Assembly (NCBI GenBank): GCA_029961685.1
Contig: JARWKL010000008.1
Coordinates: 34,845,619-34,909,618, forward strand
From: Aristolochia californica
Lineage: Eukaryota > Streptophyta > Magnoliopsida > Piperales > Aristolochiaceae
Direction of reading: 5' to 3'
Length of the DNA stretch: 64,000 nt
Part shown: positions 23,865 to 34,671 of the stretch, in pieces
Layout of the letters: each line of letters opens with the position of its first letter
Numbering within the stretch: the first letter of the stretch is position 1
Translations under genes and position numbers: made by a program
Notes under the pieces: model-generated
Databases searched by the model: none
The model's input: only the letters and a program-made list of their open reading frames with translations
Told to the model about the DNA's origin: nothing

Positions 23865-24893
23865 CTAACACTGATGGCCGAATGTGTATTTTTCATCACA
23901 ATTATAACATAAGCTTTTGTACCTTCTGTCTTCCATCTCTGCCTTGGTCAATTTTCGATGAATGCTGGTTGAGAAGGACTGGGCTTGGAATTTATAGGAG
24001 TGGCTGCTGGTGCAGGTGAGCGCCATTGGTTGCTGGTAGGGGTGGCGCCTTGAGATGGTTTCCCTCCCTACCAAGGAGATCTCATGTATTGAAGTTTGTG
24101 TTTGGCTTCTAAGATCCTTGCCAAGTTCATTGCCCTTGCTAGATTAGTGAGCCCCAATAATTCCACTTCTAAGCGGAGGGACTCATTTAGACCCGTTGGA
24201 AACAGACTGACCTATTGATCCATGTGAACCATCTTGCTGGTACTTGCCAATTTTTCTTGAAATAACTTTTGATAGGTCTCCACACTACCTATTTGGCGTA
24301 GCAGCACTAGATCCCCCAATGGATTGCTTTGCGTTGGAGGTCCAAACCGAATTGTACACAATTCTTTAAAATCATCCAAGTCTAGGTTCGGATGCTCCAC
24401 TTCTAACTGGTGGCCCCACCCATATCTGCGCTTCATCGAGCAAGTGGAAGGCGGCCAACCCAACCTTGTCTATTTCAGCCGTCTTTTGATGTGATTTTTT
24501 TTTTCACACCTATAGAGCCAAATTAAAGGATCCTCGGACCCCTTACAAATTTGGAAAGTCCAATTTTGTATATCGTGGAATGGTCCCACTACCTGGACCC
24601 GGACTCATGCCACTTGCTAGGTGCTCTGTTCGCCCAACAAATTAGTCCCCCTGCGTGGTCGTAGGGCTTCTCTCTCCTTCCCGAGGGGTGGGGTTTCTTA
24701 CCCCCATGCATTCATCCAACCTAATAGACAAACTTTGAACTTGCGTATTTATCTGATGAAAGGCTTGAAAAATTCTGCTGTCCACCAACTCAGCCATACA
24801 CCCTTCCATCTCTTCTTGCCCAGCTACCCGGTCTGCGTGTATCGTTTCCCTGAGGGTAGCTATCATTTTGGCGTTTTTGGATGACTCTCCCAT
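23865..24893 (-). pseudogene. Gypsy gag
   Basis: The likely start is at 24893 (MGESSKNAK), next to the PBS. The first block runs to 24642 with a coiled-coil-like stretch, the middle block 24212-24463 holds NLDLDDFKELCTIRFGP, and the last (23865-24074) ends in a zinc knuckle CYNCDEKYTFGHQC preceded by RRYKSL. Frame changes separate the blocks. The frame extending above 24893 reads LTR sequence and is not gag. Confidence 0.85.
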
Positions 24894-24916
24894 CCCAACT
24901 TGCTCTAATACCAAGA

Positions 24917-25389
24917 TGTTATGGTCTTTGACCATGGACCAAGTAATTCTATGGTGGGAGAGGGTTTCCTGTATTTCTGAATCCGAATTAGGCCTCCTTG
25001 TTCTGCTCGGACGACCTATGGTGGTGAATGAGGGTGAATAACAGAAGGTAAAGATGGAAAGGGGGAAATCGATGAAGAAGAAGAGATCAGGTTTGTCAAA
25101 GGGAGTCCGGCACCTTGGGTTCCAGGGGAACTCCAACCCTAGTTCGTTGGAGGAGAACACATATCCTTGTAATTTTTTGCTTGTCTTTCATTCCCTCTCG
25201 ATAGCCTAATAAAGCCAAGGCTTGAGGTAAAGAGTTATTGATTATTAAAATACTGCCCTCATGGGCTTCCCACTTGTCATTAATAATATAAAAGAACATA
25301 TACTGCCTAATGTACTTCACTTCTCTACTGAGTCACTGACTCATCCGCGTCGCCTTTGGAGTACTCGTTCTGCTATCGAGTCCACAACA
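24917..25389 (-). repeat. Gypsy 5' LTR
   Basis: 473 bp, TGTTATGG to ACAACA; PBS two bases away at 24901-24914. The outer edge abuts TATTG, which is also part of the TRIM 5' LTR. Confidence 0.93.
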
Positions 25390-25578
25390 TATTGGCTAGG
25401 CGTTTGACATGGTATCATAGCTGGGCAACATGTTCCGCATTCGAATCCTGGCGGAAGCGGTAGGGAACGGTGGCTATCAGAGTAGGTGGTGCTTCCTTCC
25501 ACCGCTGGTCTTTGGATAAGTGCTGTGCTTTCCACACCTAACAAACCAGTCTTTATTGGCTAGGCGTTTGACAACCTC

Positions 25579-27393
25579 AGAGATGGTACAAAGATGGAAG
25601 AAATGGATGCAAAAAGCTGACAACATGAAGAAAACATACAATGGAGAGACACAAAGTTGAATATTGGGTGAGAAGTAGAGGGTCTAGTATTTATTTTCTT
25701 AAGGCTACATGCCGAGTATCAGATTGTGGTCCAAATGGAACAAGAGTAGGTGGAGATGGACTTACTTTAGTAGGATCCGTAAACTCCGCAAGTGTGGTAT
25801 CGGCCAATGCTTCAGGGGGTTGAAGAATATCCACAACAAGGGATACAAGTGATCAAGGAGAGGCATGTACAAATGAGAGGCCTGAAGGAGCATTTTCAGA
25901 GTAGTATGAAGGGTCTTCAAATAAAGTCACATCCCTAGACATAAGTACCTTCAAAGAATAAGATTATAACAAACATAACCCTTATGTGTACAAGAGTATC
26001 CCAAGAAGATACACTTGATAGATTTTGGGTCAAGTTTATTTCTTTGATGTGATGTAACATGAACAAAATATGTGCAACCAAAAACTTATAAAAGAAGTGA
26101 AAATGGTTCATCATTTTGAAATAATAAAGAGTATGGGGATTTATGACCGAGTATGGATGAGGGTAGCCTATTAATAAGAAAACAACAGTAAGTATGGTAT
26201 TTGGCTAGTAGAAGTATGGTACTTTCCTGTAGAATATTAAGCCATATGCTACCTTTAGGAGATGTCGGTTCTTCCGTTTTGCTACACCGTTCTGTTGATG
26301 GGTGTGGACACAAGTTGTTTGATGGATAATCCAATTTTCTTGACAAAAAGAGTCAATGTCACTAGAGAGATACTCTTTGGAATTATCAAAGCGAAGTATT
26401 TTTATTTTCTTGCCAAATTGAGTGGCCACCATAGCATGAAAGGACTTAAATGTGAAAATTTAAGATCTCTCTTTAAAGAGGAATATCCATGTGACTCGAG
26501 TAAAATGATCAATAAAAATGATAAATTACTTAACTCTGGAAATGTTCGAGACACTCAAGAGTCCCCATACATAATTTTCAACCAAGGAAAAAGGATCAAC
26601 ACCATTAAGTTCAGTCTGAGGAGAGTATGTGGTCCTCTAATGGTTGCTTAGTTGACACACTTCACAGTTTAAAATTGACAAATGTTTAAAAGTTGGAAAG
26701 AGATGTTGAAGAGATGGTGCTAAGGGATGTCCCAACCTATTCTGCCATAATCTTTACTCGGTTTGGTTGGTTTAGACTGCATTTATTTGAGGCAAGTCCA
26801 AGTAGTACAGCCCCCCTTGTTCTCAACCTCCACCAATCACCCGCTTCTTTGTAAGACCGTGAAAAACACAAGAAGAGGGTGAGAATGTGATGGATCAATT
26901 AATGTATTTAGTAAGTTGATCGACATACAATAGGTTCAAAGGAAAAGTTGGAAAAAATAGGATATCTTGGAGCGGAAGTGATGGTGTAACAAAGGAGAAG
27001 CGAGTAGAGAGCAGTGGGAATGAAAGGGGCAGGTTCAGGAAGGAGACAATGGTGATGTCTGATGATGGGAGAGGAGTCAAATGAATGAGGGGTGAGTCAA
27101 AGATGCTACTAGGTTTTATTGCGGCTTGTGATGCTCTTGTTGAAAACTAAGCGATCAATTTTGGGTACGATGGACTGTCAGTGCTGCTGTTAATCTATTG
27201 CTCTCATTGAAGATGGAGCGATTGATTTTGGGTATGAAGAGATTGTTAGTACAATGATCAAAGGTGTCACATGAACAGAGGAGAAAGGGAAGAGGAAGAG
27301 ATGGCAAGGATTCTGTACGCAAAGAGATAGAGGAAGCAATTTCGAAGAAAGAAATTCAGTAAAAGGCCAAAGAATCAATCTGCTCTGATACCA
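25579..27393 (-). pseudogene. Copia-5 protease and integrase, degraded 5' half
   Basis: Continuation of the copia interrupted by the TRIM. The integrase appears as PYSLLFQNDEPFSLLL (26086-26346) and, in another frame, VATQFGKKIKILRFDNSKEYLSS with HTHQQNGVAKRKNRH (26205-26432). Pre-integrase and protease remains (26660-27080) include SFVTPSLPLQDILFFPTFPLN. Most of gag is missing or unrecognisable at 27100-27380. A perfect initiator tRNA-Met PBS core (ctctgatacca) at 27383-27393 marks the 5' end of the internal region. Confidence 0.8.
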
Positions 27394-27784
27394 TAAGAGA
27401 GGCTGAATTGAACCACGACTTTGCATTGATTGAGAATGGTATTTATATAAAATTTATAATAGAAATGATAAACACAATCATCAGAGATCTTATCTCCTAA
27501 ATGGAAGGGAAGATAATCCCTTATCATGTCGTCCATTCGAAATCTCAGTATCCATACCCAATAGAGCTTTCTCTTTATTTCTTCAACTAGTTTTTGGAGT
27601 TTTGAAATGGGCGAGCTCTTCTAATGGAGTCAAGTTCAGTCCTCCATTTGCTTCATTTAGTTCACTACCGCCATCTTCCTAATGGAATCTCCCCTATGTC
27701 CCCACGAGTAATGAAACGCTTGTGCACCAAGATATCCACTTGAATTCCATCATCTCCACCTTTGGAACTACCAAATTTTAGTCA
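27394..27784 (-). repeat. Probable Copia-5 5' LTR
   Basis: Lies directly beyond the PBS, where the 5' LTR must be. It is noncoding. The inner edge reads TA instead of the canonical terminal CA/TG. No partner LTR survives, so the outer boundary is unknown. Confidence 0.4.
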
Positions 27785-28217
27785 TCACCCACCAACACAA
27801 CTCTTGGTTATAGAGTCTGTTCAAATTGCAAGAAGACTCCAAGATGCTAGAAAAAGTTTCGAAAAAAGCGTACTATTGGATTCTCAGACATAACATTTGT
27901 CTATTGATAACAACACCAAAATTCTGCTACTAGCCATGGCAGCATGGGAACAATGTCATCTAACTGTTAGGGAATTCTTTACTAGCTATGCTATCGTTAT
28001 GGACTACATTATTAATACAGTAGAGGATGTTGAGATAACAAACCGCAATGGAATACGAGAACAAACATTGAGATCTAACGAATATGCTACTTCAATTTTC
28101 AATGCCTTGGGCAACAACATTGACTTTGTTGGACGTGAAAATAATTTTCTTCCTCACTTGTGCAGAGAGTTGAACAAATATTGCCAAAACAGATTTCATG
28201 GAGTCCTGAAAATCAAT
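27785..28217 (+). pseudogene. DUF247 (UPF0481) gene relic
   Basis: A plus-strand coding relic, open from 27897 and readable upstream through one stop at 27891-27893. It shows the DUF247 pattern: IARRLQDARKSFEKS upstream; LSIDNNTKILLLAMAAWEQCH; SYAIVMDYIINTVEDVE; then EYATSIFNALGNNIDFVG and LCRELNKYCQNRFH, matching the family's aligned blocks in the C-terminal half. DUF247 proteins are plant-specific, with a C-terminal membrane anchor. Function is largely unknown, though in grasses members are linked to self-incompatibility. Here the C-terminal anchor is missing because family N DNA begins at about 28218. Confidence 0.75.
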
Positions 28218-29639
28218 ATTCTTCTACTTCTCCCCCTCCAACTGGGGATAAAAAAGACATAGAGACTCAGCTTGGATACAACACAATATGGGAGAAAAAA
28301 ATAACTCCTAGCAGTACGACAAAACTCCATACACTAGTCAAAAATGGTCATAGAATAAAACACACTCTGCTAAATTTTAAAGGCAGAAACACGGCCCAAC
28401 TTTAGGGCTTAACAAAGACACTATTCACATTTTTAAGGGTATCCAAAAAACAAATTACCTCTTGGGTGAAGAATAAAAGACTTGACTCAAGTTGGATATT
28501 GGCCTCTCTCCTATACTTTTTAAGTAGAAGGTCTTGGCATTGCTCTTAAGTGATAAACACAGAAGAAGATAAACTGTAGAAATACTAGAGAAAATTAATT
28601 TTAACTAGAAGGAGGCGACTATGCAACACTCATACTTCCAAATGAATCTAGAATATGACTATTTTATTTCTTAAACTAGGTTTGACTATGAGGAGAGAAC
28701 TTAATAAATTTGATCAATAATAACTTTTTTTCGGTGACCAAATTTTTTCGAAGTTAACTATGCGGAAGAAACTCAACCAAGTAACAAAAACACAAAAGTT
28801 AAAAATAGCATCAAAGTAGGAAACAAGAAGAGTGAAGAAGAAACAAGAAACTTAAAATAATTACATTAGTGCCATCTTTATGAGATGACTCTTTATTTAC
28901 CATCAGGCCACCACTCTTGGACGTGTGGTTCAACCTTGGTCGTTTGGTCTTGAGCCCATCTTCTAACACACCTCTCGTAGTCGATTGGGCTTCAGCCCAT
29001 CTTTCAACACTCCCCCTCAAGTTGGTGGTGAGAGAACATCATCAATGCCCAACTTGCTGCAAATGGTGGATAGGATCTTCCTGTATAAAATGATAGTCCA
29101 TCATATCTTCCAATGCTACCCCTCAAGCGGATGATCTCTTTTACCAAGAGCCCCAACTAGCATAATATAAGAGTGAGAGAGGAAAATTTACTCCTAGTTG
29201 TATGACAAAGCGCCATACTCTAGTCAAAATAGTCATAGTCTCAAATACTCTCTACTTAATTTCAAAGGTAGAAAAGTAGGCCCAATGTGGGGAACAAAGT
29301 CTACTCACTTTCTAAATGTAGCAAAAAAAACACCTTTTGGGCGAATAATAGACTTGACTTTTGCTAGATCTTGGACACACTCTTATCCTTTGTAGATAAT
29401 GGGTCTATAGACATTGCTCAAAAGTGATTTTAACAAATAATAAGAGGGCAATGGGAAATCACTGGAAGATAATATGTTGGGGTCACCATGCACTTTATTT
29501 TCATCATCAAAATTACCAATGATGACAATAGTTAGCAACCAAGGATTCCTTCTATGATAATGTCTTAATTAGAGAGACACAATAGCAGTAGCAAAAATGG
29601 GCTTGGACCCAAATAACATGTACTAAATAATGAAAGTCC
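28218..29639 (-). mobile_element. Family N sequence, minus strand, with LTR remnant
   Basis: 28218-28560 is the reverse complement of the recurrent internal block seen at 15960-16270. An LTR remnant at about 28811-29009 (the reverse complement of much of 18321-18550) ends TTTCAACA, followed by the tract ctccccctcaag. A second similar tract lies at about 29117. The internal DNA continues to 29639, where the nested element enters, and resumes at 32412. No coding domain. Confidence 0.6.
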
Positions 29640-29990
29640 TGTTGGAAGAAGGCCCAAGCCCACACGATCGAGGAAGACCTATATATCTAAGAATTTTGGA
29701 AGATAGGCCCAAGCCTACAAGATATGGACCCATAGAAGTTGGGCCCAAGCCCAATAGATACACAGAAGAGTTTCAGTTTAAAGGTGTTTTAGTCATGTTA
29801 TTCTTCTATTTATATTGGGTTTTTTAATTATGCTAGGACTTATCTTTAAGTGTTAGAGTTTGGGTGTAATTGGGACAAGGGTAGTTTAATTGTAATTGGA
29901 CTCTACTACCTTCCTCTATTATAAATAGAGGTTCATGTACTATGATTATAAGAAGTCAATGAAGTATTTCTCTTTTCCATAAATTCAACA
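29640..29990 (+). repeat. Family N 5' LTR (short form)
   Basis: 351 bp. It starts directly at TGTTGGAAGAAGGCCC with the TSD AGTCC beside it, so the outer ~100 bp of the long-form LTR are absent. Confidence 0.87.
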
Positions 29991-31515
29991 TGTTATTAGA
30001 GCAGGTTCTATGAGTTGACTTGGTCAACCCATAGAGGTAATGTGATCCTTTTCTGATCTATTATCTCAAGCAGTTTAGGTTCGTGTTTATCTTTTTGTTT
30101 CTCTTTTTAGTCCCTATACCTGTTGTTTGATTTGTGTTTTCACCTCTATACTAAGCTTTTATTATTTCAAATTATATATTGACAGAAATATATTCGAGTT
30201 TAATTTCCAAGGAAAAATAATTTTTTCTAATTGGAGTTATCTACAAAGAGAAATAGATATTTGAAGTAGAGAAGGCCAAATTGCAAAAGAGGTTTGAGTA
30301 GCAGTAGAAAACTTCAACTTCCGAGCAACTTTATGCTATCAGGAACGAGATTTTATATGGAGATTTATATATCAAAAGAAATATATGTAAGTCTAGTTTT
30401 TTAAATATTCAACCAATTATGTATATGAGTTTTGTTTAAGGATATATTGATCTTAGAAGTGTCAATGGTCATGGTGGCAAAAGGAGAAAGAGTACTTAGT
30501 TTGGCCAGATTACAGAGATAGAAAGCTATCAGATTATTTATCTCAAAATAATTATATTTTATGAAGAGAAGTTATACTTGTATTAAATTTATTTAAGTCT
30601 AGTTTAAGAAGGAGAAAATTTCAAGTCAATCTGGTCTCTATTTAAGAATATATTCTCATTGGAAGAATCAAAGGTCATGCTGGTATCCTGTTGCATTAAA
30701 AATCCGAATTTAAGCAGAATTATTTCATGTGTCCATATTACTCTTAAGGACTTTCATTATTTACCAGTTATCTACTGCTATACTACTGCAAATTTAGTAC
30801 ATGTAATTTTGGCTTTGGCTCATTTCCATTGCTGCTATTGTGTCCTTATTACTACATCTATGTTATTTGGTTCAAGCTGGGATCACTGCCATTACCTCCT
30901 AGTTTGAGGGGGAGAAGTAGAAGAAGTACAGGAAAGAAGTAATTTATATGTTGTGGTAATTTTAATGTGACAAAAATATTCAAGAAAATGGGAGCTCAAA
31001 GGATGAAGCTTTTGCATCTAAGAATAAATTTTTACAGCAAAGAAATTGAAGACCAAGAATCCTAACTCGCAATAATAATTGTGGTAATTATTGGTGATAC
31101 CTGACTCGGCTCGACTCAATTCTATTTCTCCAGCTGGATTATTATTTTGAGGTATTTGAAATATATTCCTTGGTCAACATATTATTTGTTGTATGAGATT
31201 ATTTCATGGGTCCTTTTACAAGGATTTTTATTATTCTGGTTCATGTTATATGGGCCCAGACCTATTTTAGCTGCAACTATTGTGTCTTTTTGGATGAGAC
31301 ATTATTATTAAAGAAGTGGTGGCCTTAGAATCCTATCTTCCTCTTTACCCATTACCCATTGGTTATTTGGCAGTCTTTCTCCTAACATGCTTTATTTGAC
31401 TCTCACATACCTCTTTGGGCCAACCTCTTGCGTGTTGCTTTGGTTGGGAGTTTAATTCCATCATGGTTGGATGTTTTAAGTCCATTGAGACTTTATATAT
31501 ATATACCCATGGGTC

Positions 31516-31656
31516 TTTTATCACCGTCTTGTGAATGACGGGCATTACCCACTTAACACATCTTTTATCACCGTCGTGTGATTGACAAACATTTATCACT
31601 TATCACGTCTTTTATCGCCGTTTGGTGAATGACATGCATTTATCATCCATTTCTAC
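31516..31656 (+). repeat. Three tandem copies of a 47 bp unit
   Basis: Units start at 31516, 31563 and 31610 with TTTTATCRCCG, followed by gtgaatgac-like sequence. They are imperfect. They sit in the internal region of the element at 29640-32406, just after a short (ta)n run at about 31496. Confidence 0.8.
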
Positions 31657-31995
31657 CTGTGAGAGTCGGTGCCCGGGTTGGGACATCGTGATGGAGGAGC
31701 TTATTACTACATATATGTTACCCCCCTTAATTGGCGTTTATTACTCCTACCACTCGAGAGTCATTGTCCTATGGAGGGACACGGTGATGGAGGAGTTTTA
31801 TTAAACTTTTGAGCATTGCATATAGACAATGTCATACAGTTTGGAGTGATTTTACTCTCACTTATCTTATGTCATCTGGGCCTCATAGAAGAGACCACCA
31901 ACGTGAGGGGGAGTGTTGGAAGATATGGAGGACTGCTATTATTTGCTGCAAGCTAAGAGTTCATGATGTTCTCTCACTCCCAACTTGAGGGGGAG

Positions 31996-32406
31996 TGTTG
32001 GAAGATGGTCCCAAGCCCACAAAATCAAGGAAAACCCACATATCTAAGAATGTTGGAAGATGGGCCCAAGCTCATAAGATATGGACCCACAGAAGATGGG
32101 TCCAAGCCCACACGACCAAGGAAGGCCCACTTATATAAGAAAGTTGGAAGATGGGCCCAAGCCCATAAGATATGGACCCACGGAAGAGTTTCAGTTTAAA
32201 GGTGTTTTAGTCATGTTAGTCTTCTATTTATATTGGGTTATTGAATTATGCTAGGATTTATCTTTAAGCGTGAGAGTTTGTGCGTAATTGGGATAATGGT
32301 AGTTTAATTGTAATTTTACTCTACTACCTTCCTCTATTATAAATAGAGGTTCATGTACTCTGATTATAATAAGTCAATGAAGTATCTCTTTTTCATTAAT
32401 TCAACA
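31996..32406 (+). repeat. Family N 3' LTR with internal repeats
   Basis: 411 bp. It is longer than its partner because a phrase of about 40-90 bp around gaagatgggcccaagccca and agatatggacccac is repeated. The right end TTCAACA abuts AGTCC. Confidence 0.87.
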
Positions 32407-32411
32407 AGTCC

Positions 32412-33531
32412 TTAAAAATGAATGAAATAATCCGATAAGAGTCCATCAGAAAGCTATGCACCAAATAAATACATTGACCGAGTAATAAGCCTTCAATTAT
32501 CCAAGATAATGATCTGAGTCATGAGACTGGGTTGAGATGGCCGAGTCAGGCTGATCGGGGACCGAGTTGACTCTGTTAAACCCAGCAGCGCGACAATTAG
32601 TATGGTGGCTGACTCGGTCTGAGTTGGTCCTAGTTAACCCAAGCGGATCGCTGGTCTGAGTTGCCTAGTTACCGCATTGGATCAAAATCAATATCTACCT
32701 AATTTGGCAGTATTTTAATTCAAAAGTAGTGTCTTTGTCTTCCCTGCAAAGCTGGCTTCTAACTAGAGCGGGATAGCAGGCTTATTTGTTGTCCTGAAAA
32801 TGACAACACATCTGCGTTAGGAAATAACTAGTGAAGGTTTAGTTGTTCTAGAAGCAGCACAAAAGATCAATCCTGAGAGAACTCTTTGAAATAGTTTCCG
32901 ATTTTGAATGGAAACAGAGGTTGGAGTCTACCACCAACTGGATGGTTTTCGACTTGTGAACCAGGTGGACTATAAGATACCAAAGACGTATTTCCAGAAA
33001 TAACGAAGATACCAAGCGGAGTGCTAGCTGTTGATTCCAGAAATAAGATCTCAATCTGGATTGAGTTTCTTATGTCAGTGTGCGGGATATCAGTAGTGCC
33101 AATGAAAAAAATTATGGAAATGATGTAGACAAGATCCAAAAAAAAAATATTGTATCAAATTGATGGCTGATTGCTGGAAGGAGGACTAAAACTGGAAGGC
33201 AATGAAGATCGTCCAAAAAACGGCAATGAACCAGCAATGTGATACTCAAATCAGTAGAGATGAAGGAGATTAATCAGCGAGGAATGCCATCAAGTACTAG
33301 TATCTCACGAGATCACAGAGAAACGTAAGATGACAACAAAAAAATGATAGTCGATAGCCTTCGCGCGCCAAATTCAAGATTCACAGTCGTTGCCGATGGC
33401 GAAGCTTCCAACCAGGCTAGGTGGTGGCTTGGTAGTGGAAGAGTGTTTGAGGCTCCTTATTCAATGTAAGGGCCAGATCATTACCTTCCTAACACTCCAC
33501 CGGCTTCGACAACATCGAATGAATGCAAGAA
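32412..33531 (-). other. Family N continuation, then unrecognised DNA
   Basis: The first part (32412-32520) matches 44205-44280, so it continues the minus-strand family N copy. After that, 32520-32660 has repeated phrases around gactcggtctgagttgg. An open minus frame at 32867-33139 (90 residues, from MDLVYIISIIFFIG to NYFKEFSQD) matches no family I know, though its sequence is less AT-rich than the surroundings. It could be a further captured gene piece. Confidence 0.4.
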
Positions 33532-33861
33532 TCAGGACTTCATATGGAAAATTGGAGATGCCTTCCCTATAGTTTCTTGTGATTTGGAAGTACCACATTT
33601 CTTTTTGGATTGAAATTGAAGACCACCTGACTTGCACTTGCATTTGCGGGTGGATTTGGAACCGAGGTTCTCTTCGAAAGCTTCAATTTCATCCTTACAC
33701 GTTTTAAGATTCTCTTAAGGTTCCCATGTGTTAGCGCACTCCGGCCACCCATGCCATTTGATGAGATATTGGATTTTCCCCTTGCGAATTCTCTTTCTCT
33801 GAATTTCTTTGATCTTGTAAATGCCTTCAACTAGCTTTGGCAACTCCACCTCAGTCGCCAT
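33532..33861 (-). pseudogene. LHP1-like: LHP1/TFL2-like chromodomain gene fragment
   Basis: Minus-strand coding relic. After [13 protein letters not shown] comes [20 protein letters not shown], then [15 protein letters not shown], a stop (33715-33717, codon 49), and ENLKTCKDEIEAFEENLG, followed by a basic stretch (STRKCKCK and QSKKKCG). That is the chromodomain plus basic region of plant LIKE HETEROCHROMATIN PROTEIN 1, which binds H3K27me3 in Polycomb silencing. It differs from retroelement chromodomains in the window. The chromo shadow domain is absent; the frame ends at 33532. Family N DNA starts within about 5 bp of the 5' edge. Dead or unusable as it stands. Confidence 0.85.
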
Positions 33862-34671
33862 ATATCCAGCTTGAGTCAAGTATTTTATTCTTCATCTAAG
33901 AGATGATTTTTATTTGAGATACCTTTAAAAGTGAGTAGTCTCTTTGTTAAGCCCTAGAGTTAGGCCATTTTTCCGCCTATGAAATTGAGTGGAGTGTGTT
34001 TTAGACCATGACCATTATTTACTGGTGTAAAGAGCTTTTTGCCGTACTACTAGAAGTGATTTTCTTTACCCATATAGTGTTTTTTCCAAGTTGTCTCTCT
34101 ACGTCCTTTTTATCCCCTGTTGGAGGAGGAGAAAAGGAAGAATAAGTATGAGAAAAAGCTATTTGGTTTCACATATTGTGGTAATTTTTATGTGACAAAA
34201 ACATTAAAGAAAGTGGGGAGCACCAAATATGAAGTTTTTGCATTTATGAAGAATTTTTTTCAGCAAAAGAAAATTCAATACCAAGAATCCTTTTCATTGC
34301 AAGACGAAGTAATAAAATCCAGCTTGAGGGGGAGTGTTGAATAACATATATGGAAGAGTTTGGCATGACTCTCACAGTAAGAACTCTCACAAAGCCAGAA
34401 TTAATATGGTGGAGACTTACAGGAGTCACAAGAGAAGGTTTCACAAAAGAGTCTCAGTTAAAGGTGTTTTAGTTATGTTAGTCTTCTATTTTTGTTCATT
34501 TGTTCAATTTTTTTAGGAGTTATCTTTTGGTGTTTAACTTTGGGTGTAATTGGAATAAAGGTAGTTTAACTGTAATATGATTCTACCTGTTTCCTTTATT
34601 ATAAATAGAAGCTCATTGTACTCAAATCATAGGAAGTCAATGAAATTTTTCCCTTTTCCATAAATTCAACA
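33862..34671 (+). mobile_element. Family N 3' end: internal DNA and LTR
   Basis: Internal block like 16030-16471, beginning right beside the LHP1-like fragment. It ends at cttgagggggag, followed by an LTR at 34335-34671 (337 bp, TGTTGAATAA to AATTCAACA). No PBS follows the LTR, so it is the 3' end. The 5' LTR is not identified. Short frames here are chance. Confidence 0.7.

Larger units (their letters stand above)
20065..25389 (-). mobile_element. Ty3/gypsy chromovirus with both LTRs
   Basis: A 5.3 kb gypsy element. Both LTRs are 473 bp (20065-20537 and 24917-25389), start TGTT and end ACAACA. The flanking duplication TATTG is at 20060-20064 and 25390-25394. The PBS (24901-24913, TGGTATTAGAGCA on minus) is initiator tRNA-Met type. 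Order on minus is gag, protease, RT, RNase H, integrase, chromodomain: the gypsy order with an added chromodomain, so a chromovirus. Equal LTR lengths suggest it is younger than its host elements, but stops and frame changes break the polyprotein. Confidence 0.95.
19975..25573 (+). mobile_element. TRIM (miniature LTR element), interrupted by the gypsy element
   Basis: With the gypsy insertion removed, a ~270 bp element remains. 5' LTR: 19975-20064 plus 25395-25409, about 105 bp, from TGTCAGAG to GTTTGACA. PBS at 25410: TGGTATCATAGC. Internal region to 25474. 3' LTR: 25475-25573 (99 bp), starting TATCAGAG, same GTTTGACA end. Host duplication ACCTC lies at 19970-19974 and 25574-25578. LTR, PBS and size fit a terminal-repeat retrotransposon in miniature; it codes for nothing. 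It sits inside Copia-5 just upstream of RT. I infer mobilisation by a copia or gypsy machinery, as known for TRIMs. Confidence 0.85.
29640..32406 (+). mobile_element. Family N element, complete ends, plus strand
   Basis: LTRs are 29640-29990 and 31996-32406, from TGTTGGAAGA to AATTCAACA. The flanking duplication AGTCC is at 29635-29639 and 32407-32411. The PBS at 29991 reads TGTTATTAGAGC, two changes from the initiator tRNA-Met site. The polypurine tract CTTGAGGGGGAG ends at 31995. A second tract and TGTTGGAAGAT start lie 82 bp upstream at 31914. The internal 2 kb has no pol domain. It entered an older minus-strand family N copy, whose sequence resumes at 32412. Confidence 0.88.

Noticed and set aside
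24893..25160. Upstream extension of the gypsy gag frame
   Set aside because: The frame continues into the 5' LTR, which cannot be translated as gag. The Met at 24893 next to the PBS is the better start.
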